DNA of 64,000 nucleotides. It comes from Bacillus sp. FJAT-45037. Lineage in GTDB: Bacteria > Bacillota > Bacilli > Bacillales > Bacillaceae_D. The stretch covers positions 756,267 to 820,266 of the forward strand of contig NZ_KZ454938.1 in NCBI RefSeq assembly GCF_002797325.1. Reading direction: 5' to 3'. Below, piece after piece: positions 16,285 through 24,235 of the stretch. The notes beneath the pieces were generated by a model, which saw nothing but the letters and a program-made list of their open reading frames with translations, made no database searches and had not been told where the DNA came from. The position numbers and the translations under genes are program-made. Position 1 is the first letter of the stretch. Every line of letters begins with the position of its first letter.

Positions 16285-16350
16285 ATAAAGTTTGTGAAGG
16301 GCTGTACTTAAAGTAACGGAGGCTTTAATGAAAAAGCTAGTGCGGTAAAA

Positions 16351-16473
16351 ATGGCAGATCATGTTGCTTCTTGCGCTAACGGAGCAGGTTCTTGTGATAA
16401 AAGATTAAGAGATGTTTCTGTTATTGAACTAACACTAACGAGGCATAGTGTAAAAAATAGAGAAGGGAAGTAA
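16351..16473 (+). other. Possible gene remnant or small ORF
   Basis: Downstream of the stop at 16282-16284, the same frame opens again after 16311 and runs to 16473, reading SNGGFNEKASAVKMADHV, ASCANGAGSCDKRLRDVS and on. An ATG at 16351 would give 40 residues. The composition looks protein-like (two Cys in ASCANGAGSC), but there is no ribosome site at the ATG and no family was recognised. It may be the tail of a decayed gene. Confidence 0.25.
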
Positions 16474-16478
16474 TAGAA

Positions 16479-16736
16479 TTGACAGAAAAAAACAACGTGA
16501 AAGAAAATACTAAGGTCAACAGTAAATCAGTTTTAGCTTTGGTATTGGGTGTACTTTCCATTTTTATATCACTTATAATGGCATTTGGCTTTATAACAGG
16601 AGTTATCGGAATTGTACTTGGATTTTTAGGATTGCGAGAAATAGAATTCGCTAATCAAAAGGGAAAGACTCTGGCGACCATTGGTATTTCGTTTTGTGTA
16701 GTTGGGACTCTTTTACCTGTTGTGTTTATGATATAA
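16479..16736 (+). CDS. DUF4190-type two-helix membrane protein
   Basis: An 85-residue protein with a charged N-terminal tail (TEKNNVKENTKVNSK) and two membrane helices separated by the GFLGLREIEFANQKGK turn, the signature of DUF4190 proteins (VLGVLSIF... GIVLGFLGLREI). It starts at TTG 16479 with AGAAGGGAAG upstream. Family members are often fused to sensor or secreted domains; this one is minimal. Its function is unknown. Confidence 0.75.
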   Translation: MTEKNNVKENTKVNSKSVLALVLGVLSIFISLIMAFGFITGVIGIVLGFLGLREIEFANQKGKTLATIGISFCVVGTLLPVVFMI

Positions 16737-16903
16737 AATTAATTTTTATTGAAATAATGGGTGTGTTTCTGCAATAAAGTAAGGACGCATATTTTCTTTT
16801 TGTACAACCGAAAAGGGAATAAATGTTAAAATTAAAATAACGGTTATTCAAGTAACGGAGTGCTAAGAGTTGAAGAAGAAATACTTATGGAGGGTGAGAT
16901 ATA

Positions 16904-17122
16904 TTGCAAACCATTAGCAACCAATCAAGTAACATAAAGTTAATAGCATATCGCAATTCTTTCTTTACTGTTTTTCTTGCTTACGCAATTTTTGTTGTAT
17001 TAAATGATATGTTGTTAAATCAAGAATTAGATTATAAATTTGTTTTTTCAGTGACCTTTGTTTTAATGTTAGTTGTTTTCTATTTAACAATTTTTATTTT
17101 CAAATTTAGAAAGAAGAAGTAA
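16904..17122 (+). CDS. Small two-span membrane protein, hypothetical
   Basis: A 72-residue protein with two membrane helices and a basic C-terminus (FKFRKKK, inside-positive). It starts at TTG 16904, with a near-perfect GGAGGGTGA site 7 bases upstream. No family was recognised. It is AT-rich and lies in a run of similar small membrane genes. Confidence 0.55.
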   Translation: MQTISNQSSNIKLIAYRNSFFTVFLAYAIFVVLNDMLLNQELDYKFVFSVTFVLMLVVFYLTIFIFKFRKKK

Positions 17123-17193
17123 TTTCAATAAGTAGCTTGTGCTTTTTCAAGTAAAGGTGCTTATTGGGAAAAGAATATTTTGGAGGTGATATA

Positions 17194-17406
17194 ATGAGTA
17201 GTTCAAAGAGAAATAAGAAATTTGAAATTGGTTTTCATACAATTATTCTTTTATTTACTATAGGTGTTATCGTATCAACAATTATAGGAGCAAGTGAACT
17301 GGATAGAGCAACTCTGTATCTAACATTAGGAATTATGATTGGTATTGGAAGTTTATATCAAATTTATAAAATTATTAAAAGCAGAAAAGAGAGCTTAAAC
17401 AATTGA
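17194..17406 (+). CDS. Small two-span membrane protein, hypothetical
   Basis: A 70-residue protein with two membrane helices (about 12-31 and 38-56) and basic ends (SSSKRNKK, IIKSRKESLNN). The ATG at 17194 follows TGGAGGTGAT, an ideal ribosome site; the frame is open further upstream but lacks one. No family was recognised. Confidence 0.55.
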   Translation: MSSSKRNKKFEIGFHTIILLFTIGVIVSTIIGASELDRATLYLTLGIMIGIGSLYQIYKIIKSRKESLNN

Positions 17407-17476
17407 AGTGTTGTGAATTAATACACTTAAAGTAAAGCTTTAGTAGAACAGGGCTGACGCTTAAAAAATAGTTAAA

Positions 17477-17520
17477 CGAACGGGTGCGTTGATGTAACAA
17501 GGTCAGCGCACTTCTTATTC
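17477..17520 (+). repeat. Repeated hairpin (copy 1 of 2)
   Basis: GTGCGTTGA (17484-17492) pairs with TCAGCGCAC (17503-17511), flanked by ACG and TTCTTATT. A nearly identical hairpin with the same flanks lies at 30164-30202. Confidence 0.6.
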
Positions 17521-17651
17521 TACGGAGCTGGTTACTTTAATAAAGACTCTCATGGCGATAATTGGTAAATATGGTCAAGGAGAAATATGATATTAGATTT
17601 TATTTTTGGAAATTTTTTATAGTTTGAAATGTTCTATGTAAGGGGGGATTT

Positions 17652-17894
17652 ATTATCTTTGCAATTACAATTGCTCTTTTCACCTTTATATTCGGGGGGG
17701 AATATTTCTTAAAGAAAAAATTAAATGTCAGTAAGGAAGACTACGGTATTGTAAATGAGCTTCATCTGTATATACGTGTTGCCATCGTAGTTGTATCCAT
17801 CTTACTAATACCTGTAGTAGATAAATGCATTTTATTAGTTTCTGGTTCTGCTAGTATATATTTTTTGATGGAGACTTTTGTGGCTTGGCGATGA
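17652..17894 (+). CDS. DUF4181-like membrane protein with non-standard start codon
   Basis: An 80-codon open frame with three membrane helices reading FAITIALFTFIFGGEYFLKK, then KLNVSKEDYGIVNELHLYIR, then a hydrophobic part ending FLMETFVAWR. The GGEYFLKKKL and LHxYIR pattern fits DUF4181 proteins of Bacillus. There is no ATG, GTG or TTG at the right place: AGGGGGG (17641-17647) is followed by ATT (17652) and ATC (17655), so initiation at ATT or ATC is proposed, giving a near full-length product. Alternatively the start codon has been lost and the gene is decaying. Confidence 0.55.
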   Translation: MIFAITIALFTFIFGGEYFLKKKLNVSKEDYGIVNELHLYIRVAIVVVSILLIPVVDKCILLVSGSASIYFLMETFVAWR

Positions 17895-18042
17895 ATTATT
17901 TTACTAAATTATTATTGTTTTTACTGATATATGCAAAGTTAGCAGTACACTAATAAAGTAATTAGGTTTACTTCAGTAAAATAAGGTATATTATATTTGT
18001 TGAATAGATTCTTTTTAAAGATGAGAAAAGTAGGTGAACAAA

Positions 18043-18192
18043 GTGGGAAAATATCAATTAGATGCCAAAGGTCAGGTCGCTGTGACAAAGTTTCATGAAA
18101 AACAGAAGTCTGCCAAATTTGATAAAAAGCAGCAACTTGAAAAAATACGTATGGAGTATTTGAAAAAAAAGAAAAAACAAACAGATAAATAA
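18043..18192 (+). CDS. Small lysine-rich cytoplasmic protein, hypothetical
   Basis: A 49-residue, strongly basic protein starting GKYQLDAKGQVAVTKFHEKQ and ending in a lysine-rich helix (MEYLKKKKKQTDK). It starts at GTG 18043, with AAAGTAGGTG upstream, and is followed at once by a good terminator, which supports it as a real gene. Proteins of this kind are common small unknowns in Bacillus. Function unknown. Confidence 0.6.
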   Translation: MGKYQLDAKGQVAVTKFHEKQKSAKFDKKQQLEKIRMEYLKKKKKQTDK

Positions 18193-18200
18193 TATGAATG

Positions 18201-18236
18201 AAAACATAGGAAGACTAAAATCTCCCTATGTTTTTC
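18201..18236 (+). terminator. Terminator after small basic protein
   Basis: AAACATAGG pairs with CCTATGTTT and is followed by TTTC. Confidence 0.75.
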
Positions 18237-18312
18237 TTATTCGAAGTTCTTTTTTCAATTGATGGTAGAGTTAATTATTCCCATAAATTTAAGATTCTGT
18301 TTCTGCCAAAGT

Positions 18313-18352
18313 ATGTACCACAAAATGACAAAAAATGTACCAAAGAATGACA
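18313..18352 (+). repeat. Two tandem 18-bp repeats, IS21-end-like
   Basis: ATGTACCACAAAATGACA (18313-18330) and ATGTACCAAAGAATGACA (18335-18352) differ at few positions with a 22-base period. Such TGTACC..AATGACA repeats resemble the multiple terminal repeats at ends of IS21-family elements, so this may be the trace of a lost insertion. Nothing else is visible in 18237-18562. Confidence 0.4.
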
Positions 18353-18562
18353 GGTTGCTTACCACTGTACTCCTAATGATTGTAGGCTAACAGTAACTCT
18401 TGTATTACATAGTAAACTAAATTTTGTGCAACAATGCCGCTATTTTATAATTTCACACAGCCGTTAATATTACCAACAGTTCTACTATGCTTTTTTTGTT
18501 AAGTTAAGAAGGTAGAATAGAAGAGATCATTCGATTTAGAGAGAATAAGAGGGGGGAATGAA

Positions 18563-19033
18563 ATGAATACATACTGTAAGAGTGCATTAAACCAAATAAA
18601 AATAGCATTAACAAAAACTATCGAAATAATGGACCAATTAGATGAGGGCGATTTACTAAAAAGACCATCCTCTGATAAACATTCAATAGGTGAGTTGTTA
18701 GAACACATTGCAAATATATGCAAAGCAGATTTACTAATTGTAAATGGTGCTACACAAGATGAAATGAATCAATTTTATTCATCTGTCGAATACAGGGGGA
18801 TAAATGAAATAAAAACTGGTATTCTAAATAACTTTGAACAACTTGAAGAAAGCTATTTGAAATATTCGGAGATAGAGCTTCAACAAGAAATTACTTCATT
18901 TTGGGGTGTTTCATATTCAAGATATGAATGGTTATTAGAAATTTTAGCTCACGTTTATCATCACAGAGGTCAATTACACTCTATACTTGTTCATTGTTAT
19001 AACAAAGACCCAAAAATATTATTGTTCGAATAA
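18563..19033 (+). CDS. DinB-family metal-binding protein
   Basis: A 156-residue four-helix-bundle protein. The predicted metal-binding histidines are in SIGELLEHIANICK and in HVYHHRGQLHSI, the usual H...HxxxH pattern of DinB/YfiT-like proteins, with the characteristic WGVSYSRYEWLLEI before the last helix. DinB-like proteins include bacillithiol-dependent transferases and damage-induced proteins of unknown role; the actual reaction cannot be read. AGAGGGGGGAA precedes the ATG. It has no obvious operon partners. Confidence 0.8.
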   Translation: MNTYCKSALNQIKIALTKTIEIMDQLDEGDLLKRPSSDKHSIGELLEHIANICKADLLIVNGATQDEMNQFYSSVEYRGINEIKTGILNNFEQLEESYLKYSEIELQQEITSFWGVSYSRYEWLLEILAHVYHHRGQLHSILVHCYNKDPKILLFE

Positions 19034-19040
19034 AAATTCT

Positions 19041-19110
19041 GGAGACCTGTGGCGTTTGCCCCCAGTGCGGTAAAGTTGTAATGGGTAGTGGACTGACAAC
19101 ACCGCATTTC
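19041..19110 (+). repeat. Dispersed ~65-bp repeat, copy B
   Basis: It contains CCTGTGGCGTTTGCCCCCAG, GTGCGGTAAAGTTGTAATGG and GACTGACAACACCG, a diverged full copy. Confidence 0.6.
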
Positions 19111-19265
19111 CTGCTAATCATAAGTGTAAGAGGAATTCAGAGCCTGGGTACAACAGAATAAAATATATCCAGGCAGGGAAATTATTTTCCATGCTTTTTT
19201 TTGCAACTTTCTTAGGCTAAATAACGTATATGTAAAGGGTTATCTTATTGAAGAGGAGTGAGGGT

Positions 19266-19478
19266 ATGAACGAAATCATCGCAGAACTTGAACAGTTAAA
19301 TATGGCAGTCATCCTGCCTTTTCTTATCATTCAACTCATATTGATGATTATTGCTTTATTTGATTGGTTTCGGATTGAGAAGACGAATGGTCCTAAATGG
19401 ATGTGGCTCTTTATTATTGTGTTCGTAAATATAATTGGTCCAATTCTGTACTTTGTGATTGGTAGGAGGCAAGAGTAA
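19266..19478 (+). CDS. PLDc_N-domain membrane protein (YxlE-like)
   Basis: A 70-residue protein with two membrane helices and the PLDc_N signature: ALFDWFRIEKTNGPKWMWLF and FVNIIGPILYFVIGRRQE. In B. subtilis the sigY operon encodes a protein of this kind (YxlE) before the YxlF/YxlG ABC transporter, the same order seen here. The ATG at 19266 follows GAGGAGTGAGGG. Its stop overlaps the start of the ATPase gene (TAATG), so translation is coupled. Confidence 0.85.
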   Translation: MNEIIAELEQLNMAVILPFLIIQLILMIIALFDWFRIEKTNGPKWMWLFIIVFVNIIGPILYFVIGRRQE

Positions 19479-20386
19479 TGTCCTTTTTTGAAGTAGATCA
19501 ATTAACGAAAAAATTTGGAAAAACGACTGTCGTAGATCGAGTTTCGTTCAGCTTAGAAAAAGGACGCTGTGTAGCATTACTTGGTCCAAATGGGGCCGGT
19601 AAAACGACAACTCTAAAAATGCTCACTCAGCTACTAAGATCAACAAATGGGACGATTCAAATGGAGGGATTTGAGCAAAATGCCGATCTCAGAACGAAAA
19701 TCGGTTATTTACCACAATATCCTGTCTTTCATAACTGGATGAGTGGTAGAGAGTTTTTAGAATATGTCGGCAAGCTCACACACCTCAAACCTACAGAAGC
19801 AAAGATACGAGCGGGTGAACTCTTGGAAATGATGGGGTTAGCTGATGCTGCCAATCGACGTATTGGGAAATATTCTGGTGGAATGAAGCAGCGGCTAGGT
19901 ATTGCTCAAGCAATTATTCATCGTCCCAGCCTTCTCTTATTAGATGAACCAGTTTCAGCTCTTGATCCATTTGGACGGCGTGAAGTGTTAGAACTGATTC
20001 GAGAATTAAAAAAGGATACAACCATTCTATTTTCGACCCATGTTTTAAACGATGCCGAGGAAGTAAGTGATGACATCATTATTATTCATCAAGGGGAGAT
20101 CAAGGTTGCTGACCGTCTCGATACTCTTCAAGAACAACATCAGCAGCCGATGATTTCCTTGCAAACAAAAGCCCCGATTCAACCATTGATTAAAGAGTGG
20201 GAAGACTGGGACGGGATCACTGATATCATGTATGAGGAGTACGCAGCTAAAGTTGTCGTAGCAGACATAGAGGCGGTAAAGAAGAGAATGCTCGCTGCTA
20301 TCGTCGCAAAAGATATCCCTCTCGTTGCTTTTGAAGTTCAGAAATCATCACTGGAAGATTTATTTATGAAGGTGGTGAGGGGATGA
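19478..20386 (+). CDS. ABC transporter ATP-binding protein (YxlF-like)
   Basis: A 302-residue ATPase with Walker [10 protein letters not shown] (about 35-43), signature YSGGMKQRLG, Walker B LLLLDEPVSALDP and the switch His in STHVLND. The C-terminal 80 residues are the extension usual for drug- and bacteriocin-type exporters. It powers the permease at 20383. The order YxlE-YxlF-YxlG matches the B. subtilis sigY operon, where these genes affect SigY activity; here no sigma factor gene is adjacent, so that link is lost or elsewhere. Confidence 0.92.
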   Translation: MSFFEVDQLTKKFGKTTVVDRVSFSLEKGRCVALLGPNGAGKTTTLKMLTQLLRSTNGTIQMEGFEQNADLRTKIGYLPQYPVFHNWMSGREFLEYVGKLTHLKPTEAKIRAGELLEMMGLADAANRRIGKYSGGMKQRLGIAQAIIHRPSLLLLDEPVSALDPFGRREVLELIRELKKDTTILFSTHVLNDAEEVSDDIIIIHQGEIKVADRLDTLQEQHQQPMISLQTKAPIQPLIKEWEDWDGITDIMYEEYAAKVVVADIEAVKKRMLAAIVAKDIPLVAFEVQKSSLEDLFMKVVRG

Positions 20387-21162
20387 GACAATGGCTCGTA
20401 TTATTTCAAACGGAATTTCTGGAGATGGCCCGGAACTTTAAGATCATTTGGCTTCCACTTGTCTTCATCTTGTTAGGAATGACCGATCCTTTAACGACTT
20501 ATTACATGCCGCAAATCCTCGAGATGTCAGGTGGCTTACCAGAGGGGGCCGTTTTTGAAATGCCACTTCCTTCTGCACCAGAAGTACTAATGATGACAGT
20601 GTCGCTACTGAATCTGTTAGGTGTTCTCATCATCGTCTTAGCTTCGATGGGAACGATTGCTGCTGAGCGAAAAAGTGGTCTAGCTGGTATGATTTTAGTG
20701 AAACCAATACCTTACTCTTATTATATAACAGCAAAATGGGCTGGATTAAGTGTAGTTGGCCTTGCATCGGTATTTTTAGGCTATTTAGCGGGTTGGTACT
20801 ACGTCACACTCTTATTTGAACCGATCTCTTTTGGGTTATTTTTGCAAAGTTATCTGCTGTTAGCGTTATGGTTTTTATTTATTTTTACGCTCGTGATTTT
20901 CTTTAATACGGTGGTCAAAGTGCCAGGGTTCGTCGCATTTGTTACCCTCGCAACCATTATTATTTTATCTGTGCTAACGAATACATTTGACACTTGGATG
21001 AGATGGAGCCCTGCACAGCTAACTGGAAATGTTGGCTCGTTGTTGATCGAGGGGAGAAAATTTGAGGATCTTTGGCTGACGGTTACAGTTACGCTTATTC
21101 TTGTAGTTGGATTAATGTTCAGTGCGGTTACAATTTTACGAAATAAAGAGTTAGCTGAATAG
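20383..21162 (+). CDS. ABC transporter permease (YxlG-like)
   Basis: A 259-residue ABC-2 type permease with six membrane helices. The segment AAERKSGLAGMILVKPIPYSYYITAK is the cytoplasmic loop typical of this class, where the coupling helix meets the ATPase. The gene starts inside the end of the ATPase gene (ATGA overlap) and is the last of the set. The substrate is unknown. A dispersed repeat and a terminator follow. Confidence 0.88.
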   Translation: MRQWLVLFQTEFLEMARNFKIIWLPLVFILLGMTDPLTTYYMPQILEMSGGLPEGAVFEMPLPSAPEVLMMTVSLLNLLGVLIIVLASMGTIAAERKSGLAGMILVKPIPYSYYITAKWAGLSVVGLASVFLGYLAGWYYVTLLFEPISFGLFLQSYLLLALWFLFIFTLVIFFNTVVKVPGFVAFVTLATIIILSVLTNTFDTWMRWSPAQLTGNVGSLLIEGRKFEDLWLTVTVTLILVVGLMFSAVTILRNKELAE

Positions 21163-21177
21163 CTTCTAAACCACATT

Positions 21178-21241
21178 GGATCTTTGATGTCTGACCTCCG
21201 TGCGCTAAAATTCAAACAAGAGAGAGACTGATACTAGATTT
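21178..21241 (+). repeat. Dispersed ~65-bp repeat, copy C
   Basis: GGATCTTTGATGTCTGACCT, CGTGCGCTAAAATTCAA and GAGACTGATACTAGATT match the other copies. Confidence 0.65.
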
Positions 21242-21324
21242 CGAAGAAGGGGAAGCAGCGTTGAATGTGGGTGTAGAGGTATTGCAGTAGTTTAGGATGT
21301 AGTAAGGAAACTTCATATCTCAAT

Positions 21325-21370
21325 AATTAAGAGACGGTAATCGTGCAGATTCCGTCTCTTAATTTGTTTA
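21325..21370 (+). terminator. Strong terminator after YxlG-like gene
   Basis: AATTAAGAGACGG pairs perfectly with CCGTCTCTTAATT. The T-run is short but the stem is long. Confidence 0.8.
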
Positions 21371-21430
21371 ATTCTTTAATAATAATTTTACTCTTAGCAA
21401 ATTTTCTTCCTTAAAACACTCAAAAAAATA

Positions 21431-21470
21431 GCTGTCCCCGTCAGTGCGAAGATTTCGGAACGCTAAAAGG
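21431..21470 (+). repeat. Partial copy of the dispersed repeat
   Basis: GCTGTCCCCGTCAGTGCG and ACGCTAAAAGG recall the left half of the ~65-bp repeat with an internal disruption. The rest of 21371-21635 shows nothing clear. Confidence 0.4.
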
Positions 21471-21635
21471 AAGAACCGATCTTTCTTGAAAAATAATACT
21501 AAATAAGAATGTACTTTTTGGAGAAAAACACCATTTATTTAACTGTTTCATACGCTACATCTTTGGAATTTGGCATAGTTTTTAATCGGAATGGACAGAT
21601 TAACTTAAGAATCAGTTCATAGTAAGGAGTATAAA

Positions 21636-23132
21636 ATGAATATCAAAAAAATTAGGCAACTCCTTTTTCCGAAGAGAGATTATCAAAACAAAAACAGTAA
21701 TCATAATGTAAGTGAGATTAACCGAACAGAAAAGCCAACTCTTGAACATACACTTCACGAGTTTGATCGTTGTGAAGACCTAATCCATAGGACATTTCCG
21801 ACAAAGGACATACATATTGTTTACTTTGAACATTTAGTTGATAACGATGAGTTGAATCGTGAAGTTATTAAACCATTTTCGCAAATTCGAGCAGATGAAG
21901 TTAATGCACTTTTACATGAATCACAATTTAATAAAGTAGATGACACAAAGGGCTTCATTAATGGCATTTTAAAAGGATCGATTGGTATCTTTTTTTCAAG
22001 AGATACTTACTTGATTGATGTTTACGGTCCCCCATCCCGAAATATCATTGAGTCTGAAACTGAATCCATCATTACGGGCCCTCATGATGGATTTATTGAA
22101 TCGATTGGGTCAAATTTATCGCTTATTCGCAGAAGAATTCGTAGTTCCCATTTAAAAACAATTAAGTTATCAGTCGGTGAAATCACAAAGACGGATGTTT
22201 ATATTCTATACATTGAAGGTATTGCCGAGATGGAAATGGTTGATGATTTAATTCAAAGGATCAAAGATATTGAATATGATGGTATCTATGATTCAACTAT
22301 GTTAATACAACTAATTGATGATTCTCCCTATTCTCTTTTTCCACAATTTCTAACGACAGAACGACCAGATGTTGCTACATCAAAGCTACTCTCTGGGAAA
22401 ATCGTTGGAATTTCAGATAATAGTCCAACGGTTTTTTCAGCGCCAACAGCTCTATTTGAATTTTTCCAATCTCCAGATGATTATTATAATCGATGGGTTG
22501 TAGGAACTGTTTTAAGGTATTTACGGTATTTAGCCTTTGTAATAACCATCATTTTTACTGGCTTATATGTTTCTGTTACAACCTTTCATTATGAAATGAT
22601 CCCTGAATCACTATTAATAACACTTTCGGAATCGAGGAAACAAGTTCCTTTTCCTCCACTCATTGAAGCTTTAGTGATGGAGACTACACTAGAATTATTG
22701 AGAGAAGCGGGAGCGAGATTACCTTCGAAGGTTGGTCAGACGATTGGGATCGTCGGAGGGATTGTGATTGGACAAGCCGCTGTCCAAGCAGGCCTTACTA
22801 GTAATATTTTAATTATAGTCGTCGCAACTTCGGCTATCGCCTCATTTGTTATTCCGAGCTATATCATGAGTGGATCGATACGTATTATTCGGTTCGGACT
22901 AATTATTCTAGCAGGAGTATTTGGGAACTTTGGAATCTTAGTTGGTATCACAATACTTATTATCCACCTTTCGAAGCTTACAAGCTTACGCGCATCATAT
23001 TTAACACCAATAGCACCCATGTATATAGAAGATTGGAGAGATATTCTTTTGCGAGCTCCGTATTCAATGATGAAAGGTAGGCCTGCAGAATCAAAAACAT
23101 CTAATGTCACAAGGAGCAAGATGAGGAGATAG
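21636..23132 (+). CDS. Spore germination receptor subunit A (GerA family)
   Basis: A 498-residue GerA-family protein. The N-terminal 250 residues are cytoplasmic (including DVYGPPSRNIIESETESIITGPHDGF split over positions about 128-153, with the conserved SE and GP-DGF features), followed by about five membrane helices and a C-terminal cytoplasmic tail. GerA-type subunits form nutrient-gated ion channels in the inner spore membrane that trigger germination. GTAAGGAG precedes the ATG. The B and C subunits follow immediately, so this is a complete ger operon. The germinant cannot be inferred. Confidence 0.95.
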   Translation: MNIKKIRQLLFPKRDYQNKNSNHNVSEINRTEKPTLEHTLHEFDRCEDLIHRTFPTKDIHIVYFEHLVDNDELNREVIKPFSQIRADEVNALLHESQFNKVDDTKGFINGILKGSIGIFFSRDTYLIDVYGPPSRNIIESETESIITGPHDGFIESIGSNLSLIRRRIRSSHLKTIKLSVGEITKTDVYILYIEGIAEMEMVDDLIQRIKDIEYDGIYDSTMLIQLIDDSPYSLFPQFLTTERPDVATSKLLSGKIVGISDNSPTVFSAPTALFEFFQSPDDYYNRWVVGTVLRYLRYLAFVITIIFTGLYVSVTTFHYEMIPESLLITLSESRKQVPFPPLIEALVMETTLELLREAGARLPSKVGQTIGIVGGIVIGQAAVQAGLTSNILIIVVATSAIASFVIPSYIMSGSIRIIRFGLIILAGVFGNFGILVGITILIIHLSKLTSLRASYLTPIAPMYIEDWRDILLRAPYSMMKGRPAESKTSNVTRSKMRR

Positions 23133-23143
23133 GAGGAGACCCA

Positions 23144-24235
23144 ATGAATGAAAAATTACACTACATCCATATTATTATATTAATATACATGATTCAGTCT
23201 GGGGCTGTTATATTTACCCTCCCTAGAGTAACAGCTGCAGCATACGGTACAAACGGCTGGCTGGCTTTGCTCCCAATTTCTTTGATAGTTATTTTTAATA
23301 TTTATATAATCTCATTTGTATATAAATTAGGTGAGGGTAGAGACATTTTTTCGATAATGGAGTCAGCTATACCAAAAATACTTCTATTTCCATTATATAT
23401 ATTTCTTATAATCGTTTGGTCGCTATTAGGGTGCATGGTAGTTAATTATTATGTAAATTTGTTTCAACTTGTTGCTTTGCCAGGCACCCCACAATATTTA
23501 TTAAAATTAATATTATCTTTAGTCGCTTTTTTATTTGTTATAAAGGGCATCTACAATATGGTTAAAGCGACCACCATTTTTTTTATATTAACGATTTGGA
23601 CAGTAATAGTAGTGCTTTTTCTTTTCCCGAAATTTGAAATTAGTCGGTTTACACCTTATTTATTTCGGGGAGACACGGCATTTATTACAGGTGGTCTCGA
23701 TATTTATTCGTCTTTCTTAGGGTATGAACTTGTTCTTCTCCTTTTTCCTTTTGTTGATCGCAAAACTAAATTATTCAAAGCCGTAGTTTTTGGTACATTG
23801 ATGACGACAACTGTTTACATAATTGTATGTATTACTGCTTACGGATTCTATAGTTTTGAACACTTGTTAAAGCTTAGATATCCCGTAATAAATATGTTAG
23901 CTTATGTTGAGCTACCTTTCATGGAACGATTGGAGTCCTTAATTTTCAGTTTTTTCATTATGAAGATCATTGTTACTACAGGTCTATTTTATTGGGTTGC
24001 TAGTGAAACGTTACAGAGGTTACTCCCAAAAATCCCTAATTCCCTAGCAGTTTTTATCGTAATTCTGTTTTCTTATCTAATTTCCTTTATTCCCAATACA
24101 ATGAATGAAGTTATGAATTGGTTGACATTCTTGGCAAATATTGAGATTGGAATAACTTTTATCCTTCCTCTACTATTAATTACAATACTCGTTATAAAAA
24201 AATCAAAGCAAAGTGAGCGTAATACGAATGGTTAA
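23144..24235 (+). CDS. Spore germination receptor subunit B (GerB family permease-like)
   Basis: A 363-residue membrane protein with ten helices of the APC-superfamily fold. It starts YIHIIILIYMIQSGAVIFTL, with the SG motif of germinant-binding B subunits, and continues with the ASYGTNGWL-like AAAYGTNGWLALLP. In the receptor it is thought to bind the nutrient. It begins 11 bases after the A gene with GGAGGAG upstream, and its 3' end overlaps the C gene by 8 bases. Confidence 0.93.
   Translation: MNEKLHYIHIIILIYMIQSGAVIFTLPRVTAAAYGTNGWLALLPISLIVIFNIYIISFVYKLGEGRDIFSIMESAIPKILLFPLYIFLIIVWSLLGCMVVNYYVNLFQLVALPGTPQYLLKLILSLVAFLFVIKGIYNMVKATTIFFILTIWTVIVVLFLFPKFEISRFTPYLFRGDTAFITGGLDIYSSFLGYELVLLLFPFVDRKTKLFKAVVFGTLMTTTVYIIVCITAYGFYSFEHLLKLRYPVINMLAYVELPFMERLESLIFSFFIMKIIVTTGLFYWVASETLQRLLPKIPNSLAVFIVILFSYLISFIPNTMNEVMNWLTFLANIEIGITFILPLLLITILVIKKSKQSERNTNG

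Noticed and set aside
17587-17622. Eleven-codon frame with good ribosome site (MILDFIFGNFL)
   Set aside because: It could be a leader peptide before the DUF4181-like gene, but nothing beyond the ribosome site supports it.
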